A stretch of DNA of 64,000 bases from Kibdelosporangium banguiense (GCF_017876405.1 NZ_JAGINW010000001.1:12723203-12787202), one strand, 5' to 3'; positions 24,382-33,078 are shown, counted from the first letter of the stretch. Numbers and translations: made by a program. Notes: generated by a model from the letters alone, not told the origin.

Positions 24382-27300
24382 AGCAACTCCTCCCTACGCT
24401 GCTGCTCGGCAATCTGCTGCACCACATCACGGCTGCTGTACCCGTTGACCGTGATGCTCGTACGCCGCGAGTTGTCGTACGACGAACCGCCGCTCCAACC
24501 CCCGCCCGACCAGATACCGCCAGCCGCCATCGGAACGAACTGCCGCGAGAACCACTCCGGACGCATCCGCCGAAGCGCCTCGTCGAGCAGACCTTGCGAG
24601 CGCGCAGAGAACCGGTCCAGCGGCAGGAACAGTTCGTCGAACCGCGGGTTGTCGCCGATTCCCCGAACCACGCCGGTGCGGGTGTACGGCGCGACAATCG
24701 CGCCGGAACTCGCCGACATCGGCCGCAAGCCGCCGTTGGCGAAGTACTCCATGATCTGGCCGGACGCCTGGAACTTCATGCCACCGGCCGACGACGTGGT
24801 CACGCCGGTTGTGGTCACCGTGCGCAGCGTGATGACCTTGCCGGTGTTGTCCCGGATGAACGAGGTAATCTGGTTCTGAGCGGTCGCCGTATCCGCAATG
24901 ATCTTGAACGACCCGTCTTTCAGGTTCTGCACCTGGAAACCCAACGACCTGACCGTCTCAATCACCGGAGCCGCGTTGCTCGACACGATGATCGACTTAT
25001 CCCCCGGGACCTTGACCACGTATTCCCGCAACAGGTTCATCGCGATCTGCGCATTGCTCATACCCGGCTGCGTGATCTGTGTCGCCTGCACGGCCGGCAT
25101 GATGTCGTAGAAGTCCGCCAGCTTCTGGGCTTCCTCCTTGCTCTTGGTGAACTGCTCGGCCACCTTCAAGAACCGATCGCGCGTCTGCGAAGCCGCCGCA
25201 GCAGCAATCGCCGACGCTTCCGGGATGTCTTTCCCCTGCGCCCGAGCAGCTTCGAACGCCGCAGAGTACTGCTGCCGGTACGCGTCCGCGATCTGGTCCA
25301 CATTGTTCTTTAGGTCACTGCCCGCCTTCGTGGCAGTGTTGACTGCACCTTCGTTGGTCAGCAACTGTTGACCGTGCTTCTTCGCCTCTGCAGATGCTTC
25401 CTTGAACGCGTCGCCCAAGCCGCGCAACGAATCGTTGACTGCCTGATTGGCATCCTCGACGGTGTGGCGCTTACCCGCCATTTCGTCCAATGCGGACTTA
25501 AGCGCGCTGATCTTCTCCTCAGCCGAAGCGCCGATCTCGGACATCTTCCGCATGGCATCAGCCATCGGCCCAGCAGCAGCCGGCGCCTGCGCCATCGCAG
25601 TGCTTGCCCCGCCAGTCGCTTCGGCCACCCGCCGGATCGCCGCTGCCTCAGCATCAGAGCCACCTCGCACGGCGTCGAGCGCAGCAATGAACTTCTCCGA
25701 CGTCTCGATCCCGGCTAGCATCTGGTCGATCGAGATCGATCCAGCCGGGCCGTTCTTGTACAGATCTTTCAGGCCTTGGGCATAGTCCTGTGCCTTCTTC
25801 TTGATGTCGTCATAGGCAGTGCCTTGGTTGAGAAGCGCAGACACCACATCCCACGTGGAGAGCTTCATCTTCTCGGCCTGCTCCAACAGACCCTTGTCGC
25901 TCGCGACCTTCGCAGCCTGCGTGCGTACGCTCTGGTTGATCACGCCGTTCTGCTCACGCAACGCTTTCGCGACACTCGCGCCCGCCGCGGCAAGATCCTG
26001 CTGCTCAGCCTTAGCCTTCGCCGACCTGGAAATCCACTCGCCAAGCAGCGCAACGCCAGCAGTGACGGCGATACCCCATGGTCCACCCAGGACACCGACC
26101 ACGCCCGAGACAGCGGTCTTCAAACCTGAACCAAGCGCTGCCGCTGTGCCCGCCGCCGCGCCACCCAGTCGAGCGACTGCGCCACCAGCCTTGTCAACCG
26201 CGGTCGAGGTCGCAGACATGTGCCCGTCCAGCCCGCCCAGACCCGTCATGACGGCTGTTTGGGCACGGACGTACTGCTCGACCGACGTCGACGCAGACCG
26301 GTAGGCCTCGCCCATCCGCGCAATCGCGGGCACGCGAGACTCCAGCGCCGCCATGGACGCGGTAATCCGGTTGATGTTGCCCTCGCCAGCCGACGCGGCG
26401 AGTGCGGTTTGCAGCCGAACCTCGTCACCGAACCGCTTCCACGGCGCAGAAAGCCGAGCCCCGAGCGACTCGTGTTCACCGACGATCCGAGACTGCATCG
26501 CACGCCACGCGACCAAACCCAACAACGCAGCCTGGATCGGCGCCGGCAGGTCACCAAACCCGGACACCAACGCGGCAACCGGGGTCAACAGCGCCGCGGT
26601 AGCGTCCAGGGCCATCCCAAGCGCCCCCGACAGAAGCGGCCCCACGCCCTCAGCGAGATCAGCGACCGCGTCCTCGGTCTTGCCAAGGATGCCTTGCACC
26701 TGGCCGAAACGCGGCCCGAAGTCGTCCGCAAAGGACGACGTTAGTCGGCCAACGAATTCCAGCAGATCCTCGACCGTACCGCCGAGATCGTCGATCGCCT
26801 GCCCGGCCGAGTCGGACGACTGCGACCACTCGGTCATCATCTTGGACACGCCAGAACCGGCCTGCGCCAGGAACCGGGCGAACCCTTCCGTGACCGGCCT
26901 GCCCCGTTGGATCGCGGCTTCCATACCGGGCAACAGGTTTGTCGTGAAGTCGAGCACGCCATCAGCGAAAATCGCCAGGTGCGGTCCGGTCCCGGCGAAC
27001 ATGCGGTCGAGTTGCGGCTGCACGCGTACGAACCGCTGTTCGATCTGATCAGCGATGCCGGTCAGGTACGGGATCAGAGACTGCGCCGCACCCCGGACAC
27101 CAGCCGTAACATCCTCGGCCATGTCAGAATACGCGGCCTTGACATCCGCGCTCTGCGCGACGGCCATGATCCCGATACCGGCCAACGCGGCCGACGGCAA
27201 CGCCAACCCCGCGGCCATGCCCGCGCCCGCCAGAACGCCAGCAGCGGGAAGGCCACCCAAGACTTTCAGCAGGGGCGCAGCGGTGCCGCTTATCGTGATC

Positions 27301-27419
27301 GGCTTGGACAGCTCGTTGCGGGTGTCCTTGGCCTCCCGCTTCGCTGCCGTAGTGGCGCGTTTGAAACTGGTGTAATCACCCGTGATCAGGGCACGGATCT
27401 CACCGGTCTTCAGGGCCAC
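24366..27419 (-). CDS. Tail tape measure protein
   Basis: 1017 aa, the longest prophage gene, in the standard place after the tail chaperones. Mostly helical with Ala-rich stretches, coiled-coil regions and hydrophobic segments at about residues 55-85 and 425-470 (GGPWGIAVTAGVALLGEW) that could insert into membrane during DNA entry. Gly/Ser-rich C-terminus. It sets tail length. GTG start without SD but with a TRACA element at -27. Confidence 0.95.
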   Translation of the reverse strand: MALKTGEIRALITGDYTSFKRATTAAKREAKDTRNELSKPITISGTAAPLLKVLGGLPAAGVLAGAGMAAGLALPSAALAGIGIMAVAQSADVKAAYSDMAEDVTAGVRGAAQSLIPYLTGIADQIEQRFVRVQPQLDRMFAGTGPHLAIFADGVLDFTTNLLPGMEAAIQRGRPVTEGFARFLAQAGSGVSKMMTEWSQSSDSAGQAIDDLGGTVEDLLEFVGRLTSSFADDFGPRFGQVQGILGKTEDAVADLAEGVGPLLSGALGMALDATAALLTPVAALVSGFGDLPAPIQAALLGLVAWRAMQSRIVGEHESLGARLSAPWKRFGDEVRLQTALAASAGEGNINRITASMAALESRVPAIARMGEAYRSASTSVEQYVRAQTAVMTGLGGLDGHMSATSTAVDKAGGAVARLGGAAAGTAAALGSGLKTAVSGVVGVLGGPWGIAVTAGVALLGEWISRSAKAKAEQQDLAAAGASVAKALREQNGVINQSVRTQAAKVASDKGLLEQAEKMKLSTWDVVSALLNQGTAYDDIKKKAQDYAQGLKDLYKNGPAGSISIDQMLAGIETSEKFIAALDAVRGGSDAEAAAIRRVAEATGGASTAMAQAPAAAGPMADAMRKMSEIGASAEEKISALKSALDEMAGKRHTVEDANQAVNDSLRGLGDAFKEASAEAKKHGQQLLTNEGAVNTATKAGSDLKNNVDQIADAYRQQYSAAFEAARAQGKDIPEASAIAAAAASQTRDRFLKVAEQFTKSKEEAQKLADFYDIMPAVQATQITQPGMSNAQIAMNLLREYVVKVPGDKSIIVSSNAAPVIETVRSLGFQVQNLKDGSFKIIADTATAQNQITSFIRDNTGKVITLRTVTTTGVTTSSAGGMKFQASGQIMEYFANGGLRPMSASSGAIVAPYTRTGVVRGIGDNPRFDELFLPLDRFSARSQGLLDEALRRMRPEWFSRQFVPMAAGGIWSGGGWSGGSSYDNSRRTSITVNGYSSRDVVQQIAEQQRREELLWPAN

Positions 27420-27439
27420 AAGGCGTACGCTCGCGTGCG

Positions 27440-27446
27440 GGTGTCA
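27440..27446 (-). promoter_or_regulatory. TRACA start-associated element of the tape measure gene
   Basis: TGACACC, T 27 nt before GTG 27419; TGA is the stop of the frameshifted chaperone frame. The following bases (CGCACGCGAGCG) closely match the portal gene element. Confidence 0.65.
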
Positions 27447-27785
27447 CTCCCGGGTGATGCCGAGCTCCCGGTCGAGATCCTCGACGCTGGTCTCCTCACC
27501 TGAAGACCGTGTGCTCTCCCCGAGTTTCCGCCACGTCCGGGATTCCGCCGACAAGCCAAACAACCTGACCTCGAACCACCGCCACGTATACAGATCGAAC
27601 ACGCCAGGCGCAGCCAAGTCGACGTGATACTCGCGATGAAAGTCGGCCTCGATCAGCTCCCACGCTTCGAGGAGGTCGCCCCACCCGAGCGCGCTCCCTT
27701 GGTAGCGGCGGGCTTCTGCCTGGTCGATGAAGTCCGGGATGTCGTCTGCCGACTCGACCCGGAGCGGGTTGCCGGCTTCCGGGCC
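27444..27785 (-). CDS. Tail assembly chaperone, -1 frameshift extension (GT-type)
   Basis: 113 codons open in the -1 frame relative to the upstream chaperone; no stop from 27797 to 27447 and no convincing start of its own. The translation is ordinary protein (ADDIPDFIDQAEARRYQGS, then GWGDLLEAWELIEADFHREY and TWRWFEVRLFGL). Joined to the first 141 residues of the upstream ORF through slippage at CCCCCCG it gives a 254-aa fusion, like lambda gpGT. Both forms act as chaperones for tape measure and tube assembly. Confidence 0.85.
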   Translation of the reverse strand, partial: GPEAGNPLRVESADDIPDFIDQAEARRYQGSALGWGDLLEAWELIEADFHREYHVDLAAPGVFDLYTWRWFEVRLFGLSAESRTWRKLGESTRSSGEETSVEDLDRELGITRE

Positions 27786-28207
27786 GGGGGGCGTGCATCA
27801 CCCTCGGCTGCTTCGTCGTCTTCGCCTGACTGCCAGACGAACAGCGCGGCTTCGAGCCCGGACTGATGGAATACGAAAAGGGTCTGTCCGATGTGGATCA
27901 GCTCCGGCCAGGTCGCGCCGTCGGCCGTCAGCCGTGCGACCATGGTCTCGCCGATCAGCTCGCGGAACAGTTCGTGCATGCGGGTGTCTTCGATCCACTC
28001 GCGTGCCTCGTCTTTGACCTCGTACTCGACGCCGTCTTTCTTGGCCTGCTCAAGACGGCGCGCTTCTTCTTGCAGGATGGTCATCTTCAGGCCGAGTCTG
28101 ATCGGCAGAGCCATCGGGAAGCTGTAGACCTTGCCGCGCAACGGAAGATCGAGCGTGGCGCCGTCGATCTCGGACTGAAGGCGCCGGAGCGGGGGGAAGG
28201 TGGTCAC
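27653..28207 (-). CDS. Tail assembly chaperone (short, G-type form)
   Basis: 184 aa, GTG start with GAGG upstream. Residues 1-130 form the conserved part (LQSEIDGATLDLPLRGK, WIEDTRMHELFRELIGE, WPELIHIGQTLFVFHQ); the C-terminus after residue 141 is a disordered Ser/Lys/Arg-rich tail, typical of the unshifted product. Lies between the tail tube and tape-measure genes, as in most siphoviruses. Confidence 0.88.
   Translation of the reverse strand: MTTFPPLRRLQSEIDGATLDLPLRGKVYSFPMALPIRLGLKMTILQEEARRLEQAKKDGVEYEVKDEAREWIEDTRMHELFRELIGETMVARLTADGATWPELIHIGQTLFVFHQSGLEAALFVWQSGEDDEAAEGDARPPARKPATRSGSSRQTTSRTSSTRQKPAATKGARSGGATSSKRGS
27785..27791 (-). other. Programmed -1 ribosomal frameshift site CCCCCCG
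   Basis: On the coding (minus) strand the frame is CGC-CCC-CCG. The heptamer C-CCC-CCG fits X-XXY-YYZ and lets both tRNAs re-pair after -1 slippage onto CCC-CCC. The -1 frame is open from here to 27444. Confidence 0.8.
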
Positions 28208-28220
28208 TGGTCAACCTCGA

Positions 28221-28682
28221 TCAGGGGACGTGGGTGTATGCGGACAGCTGGCCGTCGCCGGTCAAGGGGCAGGTGAACGGCGACACGCTCTTGACCTCGC
28301 CGCCGGTACCACTGTAGTTGCTGGTCACCCGGCCGGTGTAGCCCTGGTTGTTGTCGATCCTGTAGAAGCGCACGAACGTGTACGCCTCCGGCCCGGTGAG
28401 CAAACCCTTGGTTTTCAGGTGCGCCTGGCCCGGGTCGTCGATCTGGGCGTTGTCCGGGCCGGTGTAGCCGTCCTGCCCCTGCAGGCTGAGCGACCACTTG
28501 CGGTGAGTCGTGACCGACCCGTCCCAGCCTTCACTATCGAAGTCAGACGTGTCGACTTCGTTCGGCTCGATCGACAACTCGATCGTGGACAATCCCCTGA
28601 CCAGGACCCAGTTCGGCGCCTCTTCGGTGCCGGTGTTGACCTGAATCCGGTTGAACCGGGTGAGCCTCTTCTTGATAGGCAC
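28221..28682 (-). CDS. Major tail (tube) protein
   Basis: 153 aa. GTG start with SD GGAGG 6 nt upstream. Beta-rich with EVDTSDFDSEGWDGSV, KWSLSLQGQDGY and a C-terminal GGEVKSVSPFTCPLTGDG; this pattern and the place upstream of the chaperones fit the tube subunit that stacks around the tape measure. Confidence 0.85.
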   Translation of the reverse strand: MPIKKRLTRFNRIQVNTGTEEAPNWVLVRGLSTIELSIEPNEVDTSDFDSEGWDGSVTTHRKWSLSLQGQDGYTGPDNAQIDDPGQAHLKTKGLLTGPEAYTFVRFYRIDNNQGYTGRVTSNYSGTGGEVKSVSPFTCPLTGDGQLSAYTHVP

Positions 28683-28683
28683 G

Positions 28684-29121
28684 CTAGACCTCCGTGATCA
28701 GTGCCTCGGTTTGGATGGACACCGACCACTTCGGCCGGTCTTGTTCGTCTCGGCCGAGCCACACGGGTTCGGAATCGCTTGCGTCGCACCACGCGATCGA
28801 AACTTCATGCTCGGTTCCGGGCGCCCAAACGGTTTGCCCGGTGTTGTGCAACGCGTCCCGAATCGCCTTAGCCTGGTCATAACCGACGCGGTATCCCGCG
28901 TCCGCGAGCGTGCGCACGATGATCTGCTGCTCGGCCAGTTCGTAGCCGGAAAGGTCATCGTTCGAGAAACCAGGGCGGGGTTTGAAGAGAACGCAAGCGT
29001 CCGGTGTGGACGGCATGTCGACGATGAACCCTGGCGGCAGCGCTGGATCTCCGCCCGCATCCGGCGGATACCGGACCAAGCCGAGCCCATGCACATGCAG
29101 CGCGAGAGCCATCGACAACAC
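28684..29121 (-). CDS. Tail terminator-like protein
   Basis: 145 aa from GTG 29121; ATG 29112 is an alternative but the TRACA element places the start at 29121. Contains a Pro-rich N-terminal segment and HEVSIAWCDASDSEPVWLGRDE near the end. Position between the HK97-gp10-like protein and the tail tube fits the tail terminator that joins tail and head. Family assignment is by position and general form. Confidence 0.75.
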   Translation of the reverse strand: MLSMALALHVHGLGLVRYPPDAGGDPALPPGFIVDMPSTPDACVLFKPRPGFSNDDLSGYELAEQQIIVRTLADAGYRVGYDQAKAIRDALHNTGQTVWAPGTEHEVSIAWCDASDSEPVWLGRDEQDRPKWSVSIQTEALITEV

Positions 29122-29140
29122 GCGCTCACAGTCAGGCCGG

Positions 29141-29147
29141 GGTGTTA
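29141..29147 (-). promoter_or_regulatory. TRACA start-associated element of 28684-29121
   Basis: TAACACC, T 26 nt before GTG 29121; TAA is the upstream gene's stop. No SD. Confidence 0.6.
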
Positions 29148-29498
29148 CCCGCCTTCGAGTTCCGTCGCCACCTGGCCGTTGATGTACTCCAGATACCGGT
29201 CCGAGTTCGCCCGCAACGGCCCGCCGAGGTAGTTCGCGGTCCGTCCGTCCTGGTGTCGGAAGTCCTCCGCCTCGTGCTGGATCGCGGCATACTTCGTGTC
29301 GTAGGTGACTGCGCCTTGAACCTCGGTTCCGGCCGTGTCCATGCTGACCGCAGCGGAGCGGGACAGGTCGCCTTCCTGGTACGGCACCAGGTCTTGTGAG
29401 TCCGACTTCAATGACTGGCAGGAACCACGCACGCCCTTGACCGTGCCGCGCCGCACGGCCCGCTCAGCGTCGCCAAGCACCGCCTCAAAGTCGTCCAT
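29145..29498 (-). CDS. HK97 gp10-like head-tail protein
   Basis: 117 aa from ATG 29498 (TGATG overlap with the upstream stop). The motif YDTKYAAIQHEAEDFRHQDG is typical of HK97-gp10-family proteins, which are head-tail connector or stopper components. An upstream in-frame start at 29513 is possible. Confidence 0.8.
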   Translation of the reverse strand: MDDFEAVLGDAERAVRRGTVKGVRGSCQSLKSDSQDLVPYQEGDLSRSAAVSMDTAGTEVQGAVTYDTKYAAIQHEAEDFRHQDGRTANYLGGPLRANSDRYLEYINGQVATELEGG

Positions 29499-29836
29499 CA
29501 GGTCACGCCGCACTCATGGTGCATCGGCTTGCCGTCAAACCACACCGGGCTATCCACGAGCTCGACCTTGTGCGGCACACCAGAACCCGCCAGGCCGGGA
29601 GCCGTGTACGTCACCCGATCCTGCGGCGCAACCTCGACCGTGCCCGGAAGGAACACCAGGGCAGACAGCTTGACCACGCGTCCCGTGTCCAGCTGCACCC
29701 TGCGCGAGACCACCTCGACCCGGCCAGCCACCTCGACCGCCGGACCGTGCTTCGGCCGTCCTACGCCGTCGTCACCGAGGTACGGCTCGTGCAGCACCTT
29801 GTGCGGCGTGCCGGTGAATCCGAGCAGGCTCACCAC
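29498..29836 (-). CDS. Head-tail stopper-like protein
   Basis: 112 aa from GTG 29836 or 29833 (both overlap the upstream stop). Short N-terminus SLLGFTGTPHKVLHEPYLGD then a small beta-barrel type segment with RVQLDTGRVVKLSALVFLP and VTYTAPG. Position after the adaptor gene fits a head completion (stopper) protein. Confidence 0.72.
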   Translation of the reverse strand: MVSLLGFTGTPHKVLHEPYLGDDGVGRPKHGPAVEVAGRVEVVSRRVQLDTGRVVKLSALVFLPGTVEVAPQDRVTYTAPGLAGSGVPHKVELVDSPVWFDGKPMHHECGVT

Positions 29837-30261
29837 GTCGGCACGCTCCCACCGATCATGCCTGCGGCCTCCAGTGCTTCCACCGTGTCGCATGGCAGTG
29901 TGTCCGCATACCGGCCGACCTTCGCGCCTTTCCCGCCAGAGACAGACGTCTTCCCAGCGCTAATACTCCCGCCAGCCTTAAGGATCTCGGCCGTGCCCGC
30001 ACCACCGAGCGCTTCGGCTGCAGCTGCCTGCTCACGCCGATACTTGATCAATTCGGCGACCGCCGCGATCACATCCTTGCGGACCTTCTCGTCGTCCGGC
30101 CGGTCATCCTCGTTCAGGCACGGCCACCGAAGGATCTGCGTCGCCATCTTCCGGACGGCCTTGTCAATGTCCCGCTGCAGAGTCGCCTCGTCATAGTCCG
30201 CCGGCAGGATGTCGTCGTCGCTGAGGTAGTCGCGGACCTCCGCAGTCGTCGCCCAGATCAT
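29830..30261 (-). CDS. Head-tail adaptor protein
   Basis: 143 aa from ATG 30261 (TGATG overlap with the collagen-like gene). Helical, starts MIWATTAEVRDYL with ILPADYDEATLQRDIDKAVRKM; this is like Ad1/gp6-type connectors that bind under the portal. C-terminal Gly/Lys-rich tail. Next genes downstream are stopper- and gp10-like, giving the normal connector order. Confidence 0.78.
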   Translation of the reverse strand: MIWATTAEVRDYLSDDDILPADYDEATLQRDIDKAVRKMATQILRWPCLNEDDRPDDEKVRKDVIAAVAELIKYRREQAAAAEALGGAGTAEILKAGGSISAGKTSVSGGKGAKVGRYADTLPCDTVEALEAAGMIGGSVPTW

Positions 30262-31448
30262 CAGATGTCCTTGCCAGTCAGCAGGTATGAGGCGTTGTTC
30301 AATGTCATCGACGACACGGTGAGGGTCGCCGGAAAACCGGTTTGGCTGCCAAGGAACGTCCCCCGGCGAGCGCCGAAGTTCATAGTCTCGGCGTCCACAG
30401 TCGCGGGCGCTCCGGCGATGCGCGGCACGCTGCTGCCCTGCCACAGGATTCCGATTCGCCGATACTCGCCGGCCGGGATCGTGACCGGTGACGTGAGCGG
30501 AACAGACTTCGCACCCAAGGTTGTGAACGTCGCGCCAGCATCGGCCGACTGCGCGAGCCGGTTCACCACGCCCGCACCGTCCTCGTAGACCGCGACACCC
30601 GAGTAGGCGCCCGGCGTGACGCCGGCCTGGGTGACGACGAAACCGATCTCGTCCAACGTGATTGTCTGCCGGAACCGCATGCGCACGAGGAGCAACGTCC
30701 CGCTGCCCAACTGCCACGAGGTTGTGCAGAATGCCGGGTCAATGCTCCACTCGGTCAACCCGGCTGCGGATGGCGGGTACAGCTCGCCGGACAACCCGGG
30801 CGTGCCCTGCGCACCAGTCGCTCCAGCCGGACCCTGTGGCCCTTGCTCGCCTTGGGGACCTTGCGGCCCAGTCTCGCCCTGCGGACCTTGAGAACCTGTG
30901 GCGCCGGTCGGTCCAGGGTCGCCCTGTGGCCCTGCCGGGCCGGTTGCCCCGGCTGGTCCTTGCGCCCCAGTGCCGCCAGTTGCGCCCGCCGAGCCAGGCG
31001 GTCCTTGTGCTCCGGTTGCACCTTGCAGAGCGGTGACCGGGACGTCACCGTTCTCATCCGGCTGGACGCCGCCGACCGTCTTAACGAGACGCTCGACCGC
31101 ACCAACAGGAGCCACTCTCGCCAACGTCGCCAGGTTCAGAGTCCCGGCGCCGGCCGGGACCTGGATCGCGTACGACGGCCGCGTGACGCCGTTGATGACC
31201 TCGCGCACCGTCCAGGTTCCGCCGGTCGGCAGGACATCAGGATCATCGTTAGTGGGGATGGCGACCGAGATCTCGCCGCCGACGAGGTCGGCCGTGATCG
31301 TGGACGGCGGCACGGTCACACCGGCGACCGTCCACCACGGGCTACCTGTCGGGATGAACTGGACCGTGCCCGTCGCAGCAGCCGACCCGGTGAGCGGCTC
31401 CCACGAGCCGACCACCGTCCGGGTAGACCACTGCGCAGGCAACGGCAT
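30261..31448 (-). CDS. Collagen-like repeat virion protein (fibre)
   Basis: 395 aa. An N-terminal beta domain (about 1-140) is followed by about 25 Gly-X-Y triplets at residues 141-222 (GATGPAGPQGDPGPTGATG pattern), then a C-terminal 170-residue beta domain. Trimeric collagen-like stalk proteins usually form tail or head fibres. Its location between the holin and the head-tail adaptor, away from the tail-tip genes, is unusual and suggests a head-attached or separately acquired fibre. Confidence 0.85.
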   Translation of the reverse strand: MPLPAQWSTRTVVGSWEPLTGSAAATGTVQFIPTGSPWWTVAGVTVPPSTITADLVGGEISVAIPTNDDPDVLPTGGTWTVREVINGVTRPSYAIQVPAGAGTLNLATLARVAPVGAVERLVKTVGGVQPDENGDVPVTALQGATGAQGPPGSAGATGGTGAQGPAGATGPAGPQGDPGPTGATGSQGPQGETGPQGPQGEQGPQGPAGATGAQGTPGLSGELYPPSAAGLTEWSIDPAFCTTSWQLGSGTLLLVRMRFRQTITLDEIGFVVTQAGVTPGAYSGVAVYEDGAGVVNRLAQSADAGATFTTLGAKSVPLTSPVTIPAGEYRRIGILWQGSSVPRIAGAPATVDAETMNFGARRGTFLGSQTGFPATLTVSSMTLNNASYLLTGKDI

Positions 31449-31451
31449 CGG

Positions 31452-31685
31452 TCACACCTGCCGGGACAGCGAAGCCGAGTCAGGGTTGCCGCGGAACCGT
31501 GCCGCGATGCCCTTGAGCGCGGACACCACCGCAGCGCCCGCACCCAGGCTCAGTGTGGTGCCCCAGTCGACGTTGACCAGGTTGACCACGTCGGCACCGA
31601 GCACGGTCACGACCGTGCCCGCGAAACTGGCGGCGACCCGCTCGGCGAGGTCACGCGCGAACGGAGGCAGAACGAACTTGGTCAC
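31452..31685 (-). CDS. Holin-like small membrane protein
   Basis: 77 aa from GTG 31685, with strong SD AAGGAGAG 6 nt upstream. Two hydrophobic helices (about residues 17-36 and 43-60, the second LSLGAGAAVVSALKGIAA) and a charged C-terminus with GNPDS, as in r1t-type holins. It overlaps the endolysin stop (GTGA). Probable role: timing of lysis by membrane permeabilisation. Confidence 0.8.
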   Translation of the reverse strand: MTKFVLPPFARDLAERVAASFAGTVVTVLGADVVNLVNVDWGTTLSLGAGAAVVSALKGIAARFRGNPDSASLSRQV

Positions 31686-32395
31686 TGTGGACTCTCCTTG
31701 CTGGTGATTCGGACATCGCCCGTGATCTGGATGGACTGCTGGACGGCGTCGCGGATGATGGCCGCGACCTCGTCCCGCGTCAGGTCCTGGTCGTTGCTGA
31801 GCGCGGCGATCGCGGCGGACTGGGCGGCGAGTGTCGCCTTGATCTCGGTCAGGTGCAGGTCCGCGAACTGGAGGAACTCGACCGGAGTGCACTCCCACTC
31901 GGGGTTGACTTTCGACTTGTGCTTGCCCGTGATCTGGGCGTTCATGTTGCCCAACCAGGCGTGCTCGTCTGCGTTCACGTCGGGTGCCTCCCGGGAAGGT
32001 GTTGGTGCGCCGAGGTTCCACGCGCGCGTGTCATCACACGACGGATTCGCCTGGACGCTCAGATGAAGGTGATGAGTGTGCGGGTTGATACCGCTGTAGC
32101 CGGTCCAGCGACCGGCCTGCCAAATCCGGCGGTCCCAGATGATGTACTTGATCCGGGCATCACCAGACCGGACCAGCTTGTCAGCCAGCCAGTTGCAGTC
32201 GAGACCACCGGCAGGGTCATGCGTGAAGTCCCGCGCCGTGACGATTCCCGGCCCATACCAAGGGTTGTGGTCGCTGGACCGGTTCTGGTGGCTAGTGTCC
32301 CCAATGGACCCGTCAGACACCTTGCTGCGCCCTGGGGCCATCGCGTTGAGCTGCCCGAGAAGGGCGTCAAGACTCCGAGCTACGCGCCATGCCAT
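31682..32395 (-). CDS. Endolysin, M15-like peptidase
   Basis: 237 aa. The N-terminal 120 residues carry zinc-peptidase ligands: SDHNP (His43), TARDFTHD (Asp56) and the pair HTHHLHLS (His108/His111), typical of M15/VanY-type peptidoglycan peptidases. The C-terminal part is a helical linker and possible binding or oligomer segment. Paired with the holin by a 4-bp overlap. ATG start without SD, with a TRACA element at -27. Confidence 0.82.
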   Translation of the reverse strand: MAWRVARSLDALLGQLNAMAPGRSKVSDGSIGDTSHQNRSSDHNPWYGPGIVTARDFTHDPAGGLDCNWLADKLVRSGDARIKYIIWDRRIWQAGRWTGYSGINPHTHHLHLSVQANPSCDDTRAWNLGAPTPSREAPDVNADEHAWLGNMNAQITGKHKSKVNPEWECTPVEFLQFADLHLTEIKATLAAQSAAIAALSNDQDLTRDEVAAIIRDAVQQSIQITGDVRITSKESPQ

Positions 32396-32415
32396 GGCCC
32401 GGACACTGCGGTCCG

Positions 32416-32422
32416 GGTGTCA
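32416..32422 (-). promoter_or_regulatory. TRACA start-associated element of the endolysin gene
   Basis: TGACACC, T 27 nt before ATG 32395; TGA is the upstream stop. Between it and the ATG lies a 7-bp hairpin (CCCGGAC/GTCCGGG). Confidence 0.65.
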
Positions 32423-32752
32423 CCCCTGCTGCTGCGCGATGTGCTCCCGCAACTCAGTGCGGATTGAGTCCACCTGATCCCGCAGGGACTGGCCGGAATT
32501 CGGGTGCAGCTCGTGATCGATCCCGTCGACCTTCTGCTCGATCGCGCGCAACCGCTCCATCACTCCAGGCTTGGCAGGCACCCCAGGCCGTTCCGGCTCA
32601 CCGTTCCAGTCCTCAAGGAAGTTGCCAGTGCCGCGCCACACAGGGCGGATCGCCTTCCACACCTTGGCGAACAACCCGACCACAAGCACGAGCCCACCGA
32701 CAAACAGGAGGATCTGCCCGATGGTCAGGTTGGTGAACCAAGTAGGCATCAC
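32420..32752 (-). CDS. Membrane-anchored coiled-coil protein of the lysis cassette
   Basis: 110 aa. One N-terminal hydrophobic helix (IGQILLFVGGLVLVVGLFAK), a basic/Trp juxtamembrane part, and a C-terminal coiled-coil (MERLRAIEQKVDGIDHELH). Topology fits a second holin or spanin-like accessory protein (DUF2746-like). ATGA overlap with the upstream gene. Confidence 0.75.
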   Translation of the reverse strand: MMPTWFTNLTIGQILLFVGGLVLVVGLFAKVWKAIRPVWRGTGNFLEDWNGEPERPGVPAKPGVMERLRAIEQKVDGIDHELHPNSGQSLRDQVDSIRTELREHIAQQQG

Positions 32753-32976
32753 GACCTCGCCTTCGGCCTGCTCGTCGCCTTCGGCTCCTCGACCACCGTC
32801 ACGTCCTCGACGACGGCCGGCTCGACCACGACGCCGGTTTCCTCCGGCTCACCCGCACCCGGCGCCGGCACCTCGACATAGCCGAGACGCTCATACACCC
32901 GCGCGAGCTCACTGCCCTCGTCGGCGTGATGCCGATGCGTATCCGGCAGGCCGGCACGCTGCGCATACCACGGCAT
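32749..32976 (-). CDS. Small acidic prophage protein, unknown
   Basis: 75 aa from ATG 32976 (SD GGAGGA 4 nt upstream). N-terminal MPWYAQRAG, then an acidic Pro/Val/Glu-rich body (VVVEPAVVEDVTVVEEPK) and basic end. No family recognised. Coupled to the membrane protein downstream. Confidence 0.7.
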   Translation of the reverse strand: MPWYAQRAGLPDTHRHHADEGSELARVYERLGYVEVPAPGAGEPEETGVVVEPAVVEDVTVVEEPKATSRPKARS

Positions 32977-33008
32977 GCTTTCCTCCAACCCCCGGTCAGT
33001 GTAGGAGG

Positions 33009-33071
33009 TAGCCCCAGCAGGCCCCGCGGCCCACCTTCCCCAGGTCTTTACCGCGAGATGCCGGGGCTACC
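33009..33071 (-). terminator. 9-bp inverted repeat around a 45-nt loop
   Basis: GGTAGCCCC (33009-33017) pairs with GGGGCTACC (33063-33071), with weak extension. It lies in the 102-bp gap upstream of the lysis cassette; possibly an attenuator separating capsid from lysis genes. Confidence 0.4.
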
Positions 33072-33078
33072 AGTCTGG

